A stretch of DNA of 64,000 nucleotides from Mycobacterium colombiense (GCF_001953985.1 NZ_MBEI01000046.1:166423-230422); one strand, 5' to 3'. Counted from the stretch's first letter, positions 1 through 8,421 are shown. Translations and numbers: made by a program. The notes: generated from the sequence alone by a model not told the origin.

Positions 1-1
1 C

Positions 2-1363
2 ACCGGTTTCCTCGATACCCAGATCGCCCTGTTGGAGCGCCAGTACGCGGTGACCCAGAAGCTCGCGAACGCCGCGGACGACAGCTCGAAAACCACGGGG
101 GAGACAGCGGCCATCACGGACGAGATCCGGGACCACATCGCGGATTTCGACGACTTCTGGAGACCGATTCGCAGTTACTTCTACTGGGAGAAGCACTGCT
201 ACGACATCCCGATCTGCTGGTCGTTACGAAGCCTGTTCGACGCCCTGGACGGGTTCGATCAGCTGGCCGAAAAGTTCCACGCCCTCACCAGCGACCTCAC
301 CGACACGGCCAAGGCCACGCGCGAATTGCTGGCGATCATTCCCGAGAATATCGCTGTCTCGAAGTCGATCCGCGATACGACGCTGACCATCTACAGCTCG
401 TTCGACAGTCTGATCGATCAGTTCGACCGGCTGACCGACACGAACGCCGTAATGGGCAAGTCGTTCAACGACTCTCAGGTGGAGAGCCTGTTCTACCTGC
501 CACCCGAGATCTTCCAGAACCCAGACTTCTTGCTGGGGTTGAGCTTGATGGTGTCGCCGGACGGCAAGGCCGCTCGCTTCATCATCACGCACGCTGTGGA
601 TCCGGCGACGACGAAGGGCATCGCGTCCGTCGATCAGGAGCGCCAAGCGGCCAAGGAGGCGCTGAAACTCACCTCGCTGGAGAACGCCGACATCTACCTC
701 GGCGGCACGGCCGCAACGTTTTACGACATCGCCAACGGCGCCAAGTACGACCTGATGATCGCCGGGGTGGCCTCGATCGTGCTCATCTTCATCATCATGG
801 TGATCGTCACCCGCGCTTTGGTCGCGGCGGGTGTCATCGTCGGCACCATCGTGATGTCGTTGGGGGCCGCCTTCGGGTTCTCTACACTGATCTGGCAGCA
901 CCTGGGTAATTTCCAGTTGCACTGGGTGGCAACCGAATTCGCGCTAATCGTGCTCTTGGCGGTGGGATCCGACTACAACCTGATGCTGGTTTCCCGAATC
1001 GAGGAGGAGATCGGAGCCGGCCTGAAAACGGGACTCATCCGCGGCATGGGTGTCACCGGACCGGTGGTGACTGCCGCCGGTGTGGTGTTCGCGGTCACCA
1101 TGGCCACGATGATCACCAGCGATCTCCGGGCGATCGGCCAATTCGGCACGACGATCGGCATCGGCCTGTTGTTCGACACCTTCGTCGTCCGATCGCTCAT
1201 CACGCCGTCGATCATGACGGTGATGGGACGCTGGTTCTGGTGGCCGAAGCGGGTACGCGTCCGGCCGGCAAGCCAGATGCTTCGGTCCGTGGGGCCGCGT
1301 CCGCTGGTTCGTGCCCTGTTGTACCACCCGCGGCACGGGGCTGCGTCGGATCCGCAGACGTAG
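2..1363 (+). CDS. MmpL-family RND transporter, C-terminal part (5' truncated by window)
   Basis: The frame is open from base 2, so the gene begins outside the window; about 453 residues are visible. The first ~240 residues form the second large periplasmic loop, with helical heptad-like stretches. They are followed by a block of about six membrane helices. The motif GSDYNLML-SRI-EE (about residue 321 onward) is characteristic of the MmpL transmembrane core, where Asp and Tyr take part in proton coupling. MmpL proteins export lipids or siderophores across the mycobacterial inner membrane. The substrate cannot be inferred because the N-terminal half and any mmpS partner are missing. The C-terminus is short and Arg-rich after GRWFWWP, typical of MmpLs without a long cytoplasmic tail. 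An MmpL identity is secure; the subfamily is not. Confidence 0.93.
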   Translation, partial: TGFLDTQIALLERQYAVTQKLANAADDSSKTTGETAAITDEIRDHIADFDDFWRPIRSYFYWEKHCYDIPICWSLRSLFDALDGFDQLAEKFHALTSDLTDTAKATRELLAIIPENIAVSKSIRDTTLTIYSSFDSLIDQFDRLTDTNAVMGKSFNDSQVESLFYLPPEIFQNPDFLLGLSLMVSPDGKAARFIITHAVDPATTKGIASVDQERQAAKEALKLTSLENADIYLGGTAATFYDIANGAKYDLMIAGVASIVLIFIIMVIVTRALVAAGVIVGTIVMSLGAAFGFSTLIWQHLGNFQLHWVATEFALIVLLAVGSDYNLMLVSRIEEEIGAGLKTGLIRGMGVTGPVVTAAGVVFAVTMATMITSDLRAIGQFGTTIGIGLLFDTFVVRSLITPSIMTVMGRWFWWPKRVRVRPASQMLRSVGPRPLVRALLYHPRHGAASDPQT

Positions 1364-1383
1364 TGTCCGCCCGCTATGCCCGC

Positions 1384-1611
1384 CTAGCCGCTGGAGGATC
1401 GGGCCGCCTTGGCGGCTTCGCGCCGAGCCTTCTCCCTCGCGTGGGTCGAGCAGCAATGCCCCATATCGCAATGGAACCGGTCGCTACAATCATGCGAACA
1501 ATAGGCGGATGCGGCCGGAAGCCATTCCGGATCGGATAGGTCACGCGGGCGGTCGTTCGGATCGAACGTATGGCCGCAATGTACGCAGACCTTGGTCTTG
1601 GTCTTGACCAT
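1384..1611 (-). CDS. Small Cys-rich putative zinc-binding protein
   Basis: This 75-residue ORF has an N-terminal CVHCGHTFDP knuckle and a second Cys/His group (YCSHDCSDRFHCDMGHCC). Together they could build one or two zinc ribbons. The tail is basic and Ala-rich. It lies convergent to the mmpL gene with a 20-base gap. I do not recognise a named family. The regular spacing of Cys pairs argues against a chance ORF. The function is unknown; RNA or DNA binding would be a guess. Confidence 0.55.
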   Translation of the reverse strand: MVKTKTKVCVHCGHTFDPNDRPRDLSDPEWLPAASAYCSHDCSDRFHCDMGHCCSTHAREKARREAAKAARSSSG

Positions 1612-1948
1612 ATCGCTCAGCGTACGCGCGATGGCCCTGAATCGAAGCTGGTTTCGGATCGATGGCGAACAAATTTAATTTCGCAAAGCAGATGGCGCGC
1701 AATTCATTTAGGCCAACAAACTAACTATCGCGCGGCCTTAGCTTCACTCTGCGCTTCATTACTCACCCGGGTGAATAGGTGGTTGGGGTGATGACAGCTC
1801 ACCCCGCCCGGCTGCAATCTCAGTACGACCAGGACCGGGCGGGATTGTCACCCCGGTCGCTGGGCGCCTTGGCTCAGGCCGTTATGCGTCATCGACGCCA
1901 AGGCGGTCCAGTCGGAGCCGTCAGGGGTACCAGGAAGGGAACCCGCAT
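1612..1948. other. Intergenic, locally AT-richer, with a 12-bp palindrome
   Basis: These 337 bases separate the zinc-ribbon gene from the SDR gene. Bases ~1665-1760 are markedly AT-richer than the surroundings, as expected of a promoter region. A perfect palindrome TCACCCGGGTGA lies at 1763-1774 and could be an operator. I see no convincing ORF; short ones present have no coding character. There is no obvious ribosome site before 1949 beyond an AGGAAGGGA stretch at about 1931-1940, which fits the SDR start. Confidence 0.35.
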
Positions 1949-2719
1949 ATGCATTTTGAGGGCAAGAAGGTCATTGTTGTCGGCGGCAGTGCCGGAATGG
2001 GCCGGCAGGTCGCGATCGACATCGTCGATCACGGCGGGAGCGCCGTCATCGTCGGACGCTCGAAAGCGCGTGTCGACGACACCGTCGCTCAGCTGACGAG
2101 CCGACGTGGCGAAGCCTTTGGCATCGCCGCCGAGCTGACGGATCGCGCTGCGATCGCGGATGTGCAGCGCGCGCTCTCGGACGATCACAGCGACGCGACA
2201 CTGCTGGTAAATGCGGCCGGATTTTTCATCCCCAAGGCGTTCCTCGAGTACGACGCGCGGGACTACGACTCCTACATGGAGCTCAACTATGCCCTGTTCT
2301 TCCTGACCCAGACCGTGGTTGCGGGCATGATCGCCCGCGGGCAGGGCGGCTCCATCGTGAACATCGGCAGCATGTGGGCGCATCAGGCGCTCGGTCTGAC
2401 CCCATCCGCTGGGCACTCGATGCAAAAAGCCGGCCTGCATGCGCTCACCCATAACCTGGCCATCGAGCTCGCCGGGCACAAGATCCGCGTCAACGCGGTG
2501 GCGCCGGCCGCCGTGAAAACCCCCGCTCTCGAGCGGTGGGTCCCGATAGACGAGATCGATGCCACGCTCGACGCTTTCGCGCCGCTTCATCCGCTGGGGC
2601 GGGTCGGAACCCCTGCCGACGTCGCCAATGCCGTCACGTATCTGCTCTCAGAGACGGCCAGCTGGGTAACCGGCGCAATTCTCAACGTCGACGGTGGCAT
2701 CATGGCCGGCCGTAACTAA
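1949..2719 (+). CDS. SDR-family oxidoreductase with substituted catalytic Tyr
   Basis: A 256-residue classical short-chain dehydrogenase/reductase. The cofactor loop GGSAGMG is at residues 12-18, NAAG at 88-91, and the catalytic Ser in NIGSMW at 141. The usual YxxxK reads H156-S-M-Q-K160, so the catalytic Tyr is replaced by His while the Lys is retained. The C-terminal part ([18 protein letters not shown]) is typical of the family, so this is not a truncation. AGGAAGGGA lies 9 bases before the ATG. It precedes a cupin gene by 87 bases. The substrate is unknown. Activity may be altered; see findings. Confidence 0.9.
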   Translation: MHFEGKKVIVVGGSAGMGRQVAIDIVDHGGSAVIVGRSKARVDDTVAQLTSRRGEAFGIAAELTDRAAIADVQRALSDDHSDATLLVNAAGFFIPKAFLEYDARDYDSYMELNYALFFLTQTVVAGMIARGQGGSIVNIGSMWAHQALGLTPSAGHSMQKAGLHALTHNLAIELAGHKIRVNAVAPAAVKTPALERWVPIDEIDATLDAFAPLHPLGRVGTPADVANAVTYLLSETASWVTGAILNVDGGIMAGRN

Positions 2720-2806
2720 CCCGACGAAGGTCCTCTGCCGGTAGCGGGCCGCCCGGAACATTTTGGCGTGCAGGGCAATTGTCCGCGCACTTAGCTAAGG
2801 AGCACC

Positions 2807-3379
2807 GTGTCACGCGAACACAACAAGAAGCCGGCCGCGGCCGGCGCGACAGACGACATCTTGAGGCCAGGCGGCCCGCCGGCTAAGTCTGTCGGCCGCA
2901 CCGAGGGCAAGTCGGTGTTCCTTGGGACGATCGGTGTCCGCCACATCGTCGATTGGGTCCACGCGCAAGGGCGCTTCTCGGTCCTCGAGCATCCGATGTC
3001 ACCTCGAGCGCTAGCCTCACCGCTTCATCGCCACCACAACGAAGATGAGTACAGCTGGATCATCGAGGGACGCGTCGGCGCTTTGCTTGGCGATGAGGTC
3101 CTCTACGGTGGACCCGGCGACTTCATTTTCAAGCCACGAGGCCAATGGCATACGTTCTGGAACGCGGGCGATGAGGCCGCCCGCATCCTTGAAATCATTT
3201 CCCCCGCAGGATTTGAGCAGTTCTTCGACGAGCTTGCCGACCTCGGCGGTGTGGACCAGATATCGACAGAGAACCTAGATGAACTCTGTACGCGGTACGA
3301 CCTCGAGATGGATGTCGACAGTGTCCCCGAACTATGCAAACGCTTCAACTTGAAATTCCCCGGCGAACCTATTTGGTAG
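2807..3379 (+). CDS. Cupin-domain protein, larger (190 aa)
   Basis: The GTG start at 2807 is preceded by AAGGAG at 2797-2802. Both cupin motifs are complete. Motif 1 reads HRHHNEDEYSWIIEGRVG (metal-binding His, His, Glu) at about residues 68-85. Motif 2 reads GPGDFIFKPRGQWHTFWN with the fourth His. The C-terminal ~70 residues are helical and acidic and may form a lid. This is a single-domain bicupin-like fold seen in dioxygenases, isomerases and sugar-nucleotide enzymes; nothing in the sequence chooses among them. It may be co-transcribed with the SDR upstream. A second, smaller cupin lies at 5172. Confidence 0.85.
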   Translation: MSREHNKKPAAAGATDDILRPGGPPAKSVGRTEGKSVFLGTIGVRHIVDWVHAQGRFSVLEHPMSPRALASPLHRHHNEDEYSWIIEGRVGALLGDEVLYGGPGDFIFKPRGQWHTFWNAGDEAARILEIISPAGFEQFFDELADLGGVDQISTENLDELCTRYDLEMDVDSVPELCKRFNLKFPGEPIW

Positions 3380-3468
3380 CGAACCGACGGATTCGAAATG
3401 CCTTTATGCTCAGGCAAAGTCGGCGGGAAGCTCACCCGTATGCCGGCGAAATATCAAGGAGGACAACC

Positions 3469-3780
3469 ATGGACGGCGATTACGACGACCCGGGGCCCGA
3501 TAACACCCTGGGTCCCAGCGAATCTCTGGACTCCGACGAGGTGCGCAACGACGATGGTGACATCGTGGTCGACGCACCATTGCGCTGGATCTCGCCGAAG
3601 GAAAATCTGACGCTGGATAAGCGCCTAGCCGCTGAGGAGCCCGAGTTCGGCTACACCGAGGAACCGCCGCTGCGGCCCCGGCGCCATCGCGGCCAGATCA
3701 GTGGCAGCCCGCACGACGGCCCATCGTTCTACGGTGTGGCGCGCGAAGAGTTTGACCAGGACGACGAGGACGTCGGCTGA
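3469..3780 (+). CDS. Acidic hypothetical protein, DUF5709-like
   Basis: A 103-residue, strongly acidic, Pro/Gly-rich protein that is probably disordered. The start at 3469 follows AAGGAGG (3457-3463) at ideal spacing, so I prefer it over upstream in-frame starts. Segments LGPSESLDSDEV, LTLDKRLAAEEPEFG and the acidic C-terminus resemble what I remember of the actinobacterial DUF5709 family, though I could not search. No catalytic motif is present. It sits 90 bases after the cupin and before a GNAT gene. Confidence 0.75.
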   Translation: MDGDYDDPGPDNTLGPSESLDSDEVRNDDGDIVVDAPLRWISPKENLTLDKRLAAEEPEFGYTEEPPLRPRRHRGQISGSPHDGPSFYGVAREEFDQDDEDVG

Positions 3781-3909
3781 CCGCTAGCCCAGGTCCCCAG
3801 GGCCGTTGGTGGTCATGAGCGAGGCCGGGCAACATCATGAGGACGCGGCTGCACGAGCTTGACGTCCGCCGAGTTGCCGCCTGTGATGACATGGAAGGGA
3901 TTTTTGACT

Positions 3910-4299
3910 GTGAGTGAATCACCAACGTCGATGGGCAGTATCGAACGCAGCGCCCACGATGGAGTGTTGACCATCATCACCGACAACACCCAAGAAGGGC
4001 GGTTCGAGGCCACCGTAGACGACCAGGTGATTGGTCGGCAGCCCTACCGCCGCTACCGCGGCCACATCGTGTTGATGGCCACCGAAGTCGATACGCAATG
4101 GCGTGATCGGGGTGTCTCCTCAGCGATGATCAGTGGTGTGCTCACACTGATCCGCAGGGCCGGGCACACGGTTATTCCGCGGTGCAAGATCACGGGTGAC
4201 TACATCCTGCGCCATCCTGAATACCGGGATCTGGTGACCGACCAATATCAGGGATTGCTCCGGCCCGTGTCGCGGCCCGCTGCGCCCGACAGCACCTAA
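3910..4299 (+). CDS. YjdJ-type GNAT N-acetyltransferase
   Basis: About 130 residues from the GTG at 3910, preceded by GGAAGGGA. A TTG at 3904 and further upstream starts are in the same frame. The compact fold has the acetyl-CoA pyrophosphate loop as DTQWRDRGVSSAMI. It is followed by the signature of the small YjdJ-like GNATs, VIPRCKITGDYILRHPEY. Members of this group are short, stand-alone acetyltransferases of mostly unknown substrate. A strand with GRQPYRRYRGHIVLMATEV precedes the motif, as in the family. Same strand as its neighbours; no distinct operon signal. Confidence 0.82.
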   Translation: MSESPTSMGSIERSAHDGVLTIITDNTQEGRFEATVDDQVIGRQPYRRYRGHIVLMATEVDTQWRDRGVSSAMISGVLTLIRRAGHTVIPRCKITGDYILRHPEYRDLVTDQYQGLLRPVSRPAAPDST

Positions 4300-4349
4300 C
4301 CGGGCTGCGCCGGGCGCAAGGGATCGTTGGCAACTCTGAAAGGTGCATC

Positions 4350-5102
4350 ATGAAGATCGTAGTCATCGGCGGTCGCGGGCTGATCGGCTCGAAAGTCGCG
4401 TCCAAGCTCAGCGCGCAGGGCCATGACGTCGTCATCGCCTCACGCCGATCAGGTGTCGATTCGTTCACCGGTGAAGGCCTCGCCAGCGCGCTCGCCGGTG
4501 CTGATGTCCTGGTCGACGTCGCGGATTCGCCAGAGTTCGACGATGAACCGGTGATGCGCTTCTTCACCACCACGACCACGAATCTCCTTGCAGCCGAACA
4601 GGGAGCGGGAGTCGAACACCATGTGGCGTTGTCGGTGGTGGGTGCGCAGGTCATGCCGGATAGCGGCTACAACACCGCGAAAGCGGCACAGGAGAACCTG
4701 ATCAGGGAATCGGGCCGGCCGTATTCGATCGTGCGAGCGACTCCCTTCTACGAATTCGCCGTCGGCTTGGCCGATTCCGCGACAGAGGGAGATATTGTCC
4801 GGCTGCCGCACGCGTTGTTCCGTCCTATCGCTGCCGACGATGTCGCCACCGCAGTCGCGCGCGCGGCTGTCGGGCGGCCTATCAACGGAGTAACGGAGAT
4901 CGCCGGACCCGAAGTAATGGGGATGGACGACTTCGTCCGCACGGGCCTGGCCGCCAAGAGTGATCGACGTCGAGTCGTGACCGACGCCCAGGCGCCATAC
5001 TTCGGTGCGGTGATCGACGATCACAGCCTGGAACCCGACGAGAACGCCACCATCTTCACTACTCGATTCTCCGACTGGATCGACGCAAGCCGCAGAATTT
5101 AG
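4350..5102 (+). CDS. NmrA/SDR-a type NAD(P)-binding protein
   Basis: A 250-residue atypical SDR. The Rossmann loop GGRGLIG (residues 7-13) follows the first strand, and ASRRSG suggests binding of the NADP phosphate. VVGAQVMPDSGYNTAKAAQE supplies a Y-N-T-A-K (YxxxK) motif. The central region SIVRATPFYEF and C-terminal part match NmrA-like or NAD(P)H quinone reductase-type proteins. An AAAGG stretch precedes the ATG. It is followed 69 bases later by a small cupin. The substrate cannot be assigned. Confidence 0.87.
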   Translation: MKIVVIGGRGLIGSKVASKLSAQGHDVVIASRRSGVDSFTGEGLASALAGADVLVDVADSPEFDDEPVMRFFTTTTTNLLAAEQGAGVEHHVALSVVGAQVMPDSGYNTAKAAQENLIRESGRPYSIVRATPFYEFAVGLADSATEGDIVRLPHALFRPIAADDVATAVARAAVGRPINGVTEIAGPEVMGMDDFVRTGLAAKSDRRRVVTDAQAPYFGAVIDDHSLEPDENATIFTTRFSDWIDASRRI

Positions 5103-5171
5103 GAAAGTAATTGGTACCCAGGCGATTTCACCAGCACTGCACGCGTTTGCACATCATATAGGGGGTAACAG

Positions 5172-5579
5172 ATGTTGGATACGACTGGCTCCGAATCGAA
5201 ATCAACAATGATCGTGCTGCAGGAAGTATCGTCACCGTTGATTCCTGAAGATGCCCACGTGATGACGGTTCTCATCAACCATCCACCGGGCGCTCCTGGT
5301 TATCCACCACATCGGCTTCCCGGCGGTCCGGGATTCGGTTACATGATTGACGGTGAGATGTTGTTCGAGCTCGAGGGTGAAGCGCCACGCGTCCTGCGGG
5401 CTGGAGACGCGTTCTGGGGACCCGGCGGTGACGTGATCCACTATCAGGACGCGAACAACCGCACTGACATTCCTTGTAGCTTCGTCCTGACATTGTTCTG
5501 CCTGCCCGGGCAACCGATGCTCGAGCCGGTTACCGAAGAGGAGCTTGCGGAGCGAAAGGGACTGCGCGTCAACAGTTGA
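5172..5579 (+). CDS. Small cupin-domain protein (135 aa)
   Basis: A single cupin barrel. Motif 1 is degenerate: PPHRLPGGPGFGYMIDGEM has one His and no second His in the usual HxH. Motif 2 is GDAFWGPGGDVIHYQDANN, with His retained. The start is preceded by AGGGGGTAAC. The loss of part of motif 1 suggests altered or absent metal binding. It follows the NmrA-like gene on the same strand. The role is unknown; quercetinase-like or simply ligand-binding proteins share this layout. Confidence 0.8.
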   Translation: MLDTTGSESKSTMIVLQEVSSPLIPEDAHVMTVLINHPPGAPGYPPHRLPGGPGFGYMIDGEMLFELEGEAPRVLRAGDAFWGPGGDVIHYQDANNRTDIPCSFVLTLFCLPGQPMLEPVTEEELAERKGLRVNS

Positions 5580-5736
5580 TGTGATGGACCCGTCCGCTCT
5601 ACCGGTTTCGATAGCGTCGCGTAGTCATTCGCGAAAACCTATGAGCAAACGTGCGATTCGACCGCGTAGCGCAGGCCCGAAAACCCGCAGTCAAAGCAGC
5701 GTGCTTCCTGGTCAGGGCAGGGGTTCGATTCAGGCC

Positions 5737-5913
5737 TCACGACTGCTTGACGGTGAAGTGGTAGTCGGCGTCCGTGCCGCCGGCTTGGATCCGCACGGAG
5801 TACTGGCCTGGTGCGAGGCTGAGCGGCCCCATCGGGTCGCACGCGTCGTACATGCCGCGGTCGTTGAGTGCCCCGCTGGCATCGACCACGGACCATTCGA
5901 ATCCGTTGACTTG
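5737..5913 (-). pseudogene. Relic: C-terminal 58 codons of a secreted-type protein
   Basis: Read on the minus strand this segment encodes VNGFEWSVVDASGALNDRG, then MYDACDPMGPLSLAPGQYSV, then RIQAGGTDADYHFTVKQS and a stop. It is a coherent beta-rich C-terminus with natural codon use. An in-frame TGA (5914-5916) sits directly upstream, and no start codon or RBS is placed to make a full protein. I therefore read it as the surviving end of a broken gene. The family was not recognised. Confidence 0.5.
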
Positions 5914-5955
5914 TCACGCGCGCGGTATGGCGAAGCCGCCCAAGGAATTTGAAGG

Positions 5956-6087
5956 TCAGGATCCGCCTGCACGACGCTTCTTGGTCGCCAACCAGTCCCG
6001 TGGCGGATCGGCCGCAACCATCACGGCTCGGCAGCCATGGGTCGCGACGATCCAACCCGTTGGGCGTCGAAGGGTCCTGCCTTTCAA
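5956..6087 (-). CDS. Possible 43-aa protein or relic (TTG start)
   Basis: The minus-strand frame from a TTG at 6087 reads smoothly through KGRTLRRPTGWIVATHGC and RAVMVAADPPRDWLATKKRR to a TGA. The composition and the WIVATHG-RAVMVAADPP run look protein-like. There is no ATG or GTG and no good RBS, and a stop lies 18 codons upstream. It runs divergent from the gene at 6132 and is only 43 residues. It is either a small gene or another decayed fragment, like its neighbour at 5737. Confidence 0.3.
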   Translation of the reverse strand: MKGRTLRRPTGWIVATHGCRAVMVAADPPRDWLATKKRRAGGS

Positions 6088-6131
6088 CTCGGATTGCTTG
6101 TCCGGTCTGCCACTTCGATTAGGCTTGATTC

Positions 6132-6476
6132 ATGGGTGGCGAGTTCATCGAAATCCGGATAACCCACCCCCGGGAGTTTATCGAGCGGACGCCCGAGGCC
6201 GTCCGCCCACGGTTGCTGGACTGGCAGGTTGACGCCAAGGGCAGGCACGTCGCCTGGCGCTACCGGATAACCCGCTACGAGCAGGACGGCCAACCGAGGT
6301 GGTGGTTGGATGGAACCGGCCAGCACCCGTGGACCAGCGACGATGTTGAGTACCTGAAGGACGTGGCCGAGCACCACGCCGGTCGGCTTTTGCGCAGACA
6401 GCGATGGCGGCCTAAGAGCATGTACAACGGCCAGGAGCCGCCGCTGTGGCTAGGTGGTCGAGGGTGGTCTTCATAG
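6132..6476 (+). CDS. Hypothetical protein, 114 aa
   Basis: A balanced soluble composition with many Trp and Arg residues (WRYRITRYEQDGQPRWWLDG). No transmembrane segment or known catalytic motif is present. The start ATG lacks a strong RBS. The Arg/Trp-rich middle and the helical stretch VEYLKDVAEHHAGRLLRRQR suggest a small folded domain. It is flanked on both sides by decayed sequence. I did not recognise a family. Confidence 0.5.
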   Translation: MGGEFIEIRITHPREFIERTPEAVRPRLLDWQVDAKGRHVAWRYRITRYEQDGQPRWWLDGTGQHPWTSDDVEYLKDVAEHHAGRLLRRQRWRPKSMYNGQEPPLWLGGRGWSS

Positions 6477-6600
6477 GTGACCCCCCTTGATGCCGTCAAC
6501 ACCCCAGGACGAACCGCAGACAACGAGCGGGAACGAACGGGCAGTTCAGCCCATTGAAAGTAGGTGTTGCGGCTGGTCTGCCAAGGGGAGCGGCACGCGA

Positions 6601-6831
6601 CTAGGAAGCGTCGCGCAGGCGGGTCTCCACATCCTTGATTCCCTGGCGCAAGTGCTGGGCCAACGACCATTCCTCACCGCTATGGGCATCGCGTAACGCC
6701 ACGTCTACTGCCGATTTGGCGTCCGAGAGGTGCCCTCGGCGTTCCTCTCCCTGAGCGGTGATGGCATGAAGGACGGCCCTCACGGCCTCCTGACAAGCGT
6801 TGGCGAAACCGCTGAGATGTGTGACCGACAT
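6601..6831 (-). CDS. Small helical hypothetical protein, 76 aa
   Basis: An almost entirely helical, charged sequence: ACQEAVRAVLHAITAQGEER, then HLSDAKSAVDVALRDAHSGEEW. The tail is LRQGIKDVETRLRDAS. The ATG at 6831 lies just downstream of an AGGGG stretch on the minus strand. It is upstream of and separate from the amidase gene. Its last ~50 bases have a diverged inverted partial match at about 5935-5988; see findings. The function is unknown; a bundle-type regulator is possible but only a guess. Confidence 0.55.
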   Translation of the reverse strand: MSVTHLSGFANACQEAVRAVLHAITAQGEERRGHLSDAKSAVDVALRDAHSGEEWSLAQHLRQGIKDVETRLRDAS

Positions 6832-6947
6832 GCTGACCCCTTTTTTGTGCCCGTTCAGGCGAAGTGCCCGCTGTTACGGGACTACAAACATTCCGGCGAT
6901 CTCAGTCCCGGGCGGCGCCACCAACGAGCGCCTGCGGGGAGCGCAGG

Positions 6948-7685
6948 TCAGTTGCCGGCTTCGATTGACGCGACTCTTGCGGCCGCATCGGGACCGCAGA
7001 AGCGCTGGAGGTCCACTCCGCCCGCGCCGACCAGGTCGTCAATGCGGCGCTTGAGGTCGCCCGAGGAAATGTGGGCGTACAGGTTTCTACCCGGGCAGGA
7101 GGTTTGGGCCAGGTCCCGATGGCCCGCCAGTGTGTCGGTCGAAACGTGAAAATTCTGAGCCGCCCATGCGAACGCGCGAGCCGCTCCCTGGAGCTGGGCC
7201 TCTGGCACAGCCTCTTGATCGAAGTCTCCTTCGCAGAGAACCAGGAAATGGCCCGTCGTGTCGTAGTCCGTCGCGGTATCGCCGGCGATCTCGGTGCTCC
7301 GCAGTTCGTAGATGTTGCCATTGCGGTCCACGCCGACGTGATAGGCGATGTCGATCCACCCGTGCTGGTCCTGGTGGTATCGCTGATCCTGTCGGAGATG
7401 GCTTGGAGCATTGCGGTTTTCGCCAAGGACGACGGCCTCATGGTGGAGAGTCATCCGGGTGATGGTGTGGCGCTTCCCTCCGGAGCGGGCCGGTCGCGCG
7501 CCCCAGGCGTCCCGGCATAGCAACAGTGCCGAAGTCGTCGCGGTCAGGCTTGCACTGATTGTTCGCGTCGGAGTCGAGCAGCCGCCGACCATGGACGCCA
7601 CGCCGGCGCTGCCGGCCAGCGCCAGCAACTGACGGCGGCTGAAAAAAGCTGGCCGGCCGGACGCAGGCTCACACACGGTCCTCAC
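6948..7685 (-). CDS. Peptidoglycan amidase/PGRP-like protein with Tat-lipoprotein signal
   Basis: A 245-residue N-acetylmuramoyl-L-alanine amidase-2 (PGRP fold) protein. The leader has a twin-arginine motif (SRRQLLALAG, residues 16-25) and a lipobox VGGC with Cys36, implying Tat export and lipid anchoring. The zinc site is formed by His81/His82 (TLHHEA), His189 (AGHRDL) and Cys197 (TSCPG). YHVGVDRNGNIYE supplies the usual Tyr115. These enzymes cut the amide between MurNAc and L-Ala. Full length for the family. Probably a cell-wall remodelling or recycling amidase; it could feed the MurNAc-linked enzyme at 10385, which is inference. Confidence 0.88.
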   Translation of the reverse strand: MRTVCEPASGRPAFFSRRQLLALAGSAGVASMVGGCSTPTRTISASLTATTSALLLCRDAWGARPARSGGKRHTITRMTLHHEAVVLGENRNAPSHLRQDQRYHQDQHGWIDIAYHVGVDRNGNIYELRSTEIAGDTATDYDTTGHFLVLCEGDFDQEAVPEAQLQGAARAFAWAAQNFHVSTDTLAGHRDLAQTSCPGRNLYAHISSGDLKRRIDDLVGAGGVDLQRFCGPDAAARVASIEAGN

Positions 7686-7717
7686 GATACGGGCGTGAGC
7701 CGGCCTTTCTGGCGAGA

Positions 7718-8087
7718 TCAGATCAGGCGAGGCGGGTATTGGCCGTAAATGCCTGAGGAGTCTCCGGCCATGAATGCCTGGTGCTGGTTGTCGGCGCGGG
7801 CTGCCATCTTGACTCGCTCGTTACACCGGTAGCCACATCCCACACATAAGCAGGGTGAGGACCAGGTGCAGGGCGTGAGTTGGGCCGCTGGTCACGATCA
7901 CCGGCGCCGGCGCCCCTACCGTGTTGTTGATGACGATCGACGGCGGGGGAGGGGGCGGGGGTGCGTAGATCGTCCATTGCTGCCCGTCGAAATAGCGTTG
8001 CGTCGCATGCGGGAGCGCTGTCTCGCCCTCACGCCCACGCGCAAAACACGCGATGGGGGCAGTCGACGTTGTTCGATCCCGACTCAT
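7718..8087 (-). pseudogene. Decayed DUF2510-type membrane protein
   Basis: Two collinear pieces lie in different frames. Piece one (8087 to 7821) holds a DUF2510-like box ATQRYFDGQQWTIYAPP, a proline run, and the start of a membrane segment THALHLVLTLLMCGMWLP, then a stop at 7821. Piece two (about 7811 to 7718, shifted frame) reads RVKMAARADNQHQAFMAGD, then SSGIYGQYPPRLI and a stop. That resembles the usual C-terminus of mycobacterial DUF2510 proteins. The second half of the membrane region is missing between them, so a deletion plus frameshift has killed the gene. The N-terminal GWYPDP part is also not intact. Confidence 0.6.
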
Positions 8088-8317
8088 AGATTCGCATCGA
8101 TCGAGCGGCTAGCGCGTCCCGATGACCGACATGTATTTCCGTCGGCTCGAATGCTTTTCGGAATTGGTGCCGGCCAAGTCTCGCTGGATGCAGGGCTGGG
8201 AAATTCTTGAGGCACGGGTCGGGGAAAGTCTGATGAGTCTTGGAGATCGGGCCTGCGCGTCGTCGGATTAAACTGCTGTGGGTTTGGCGGTTCCATCCAG
8301 CGTTTGCGGCCATCATC

Positions 8318-8331
8318 CCGAGAATTCTCGG
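8318..8331. promoter_or_regulatory. 14-bp perfect palindrome upstream of mceG-like gene
   Basis: CCGAGAATTCTCGG is a perfect dyad, 91 bases before the ATG at 8422. The 8088-8421 interval otherwise holds no gene I can support. The site may be an operator for the ATPase gene, with no cognate regulator adjacent. Chance occurrence is possible. Confidence 0.35.
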
Positions 8332-8421
8332 CTCAGTGCGGTTGCGTGGCGGTTAAACGGATATCCCAGTCTTTGACCATCGATTGCGGTGGCCGGAAAT
8401 TAACGGTCCCGGAGGACCAAG

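Noticed and set aside
224..922. 232-aa minus-strand ORF inside mmpL
   Set aside because: Antisense shadow; His/Asp/Gly/Val-rich with no motif, while the plus strand encodes a clear MmpL.
8084..8296. 70-aa Pro-rich minus-strand ORF (MEPPNPQQFN)
   Set aside because: Some protein-like character at the start, but it ends in shadow-like sequence beside a pseudogene; no RBS or family.
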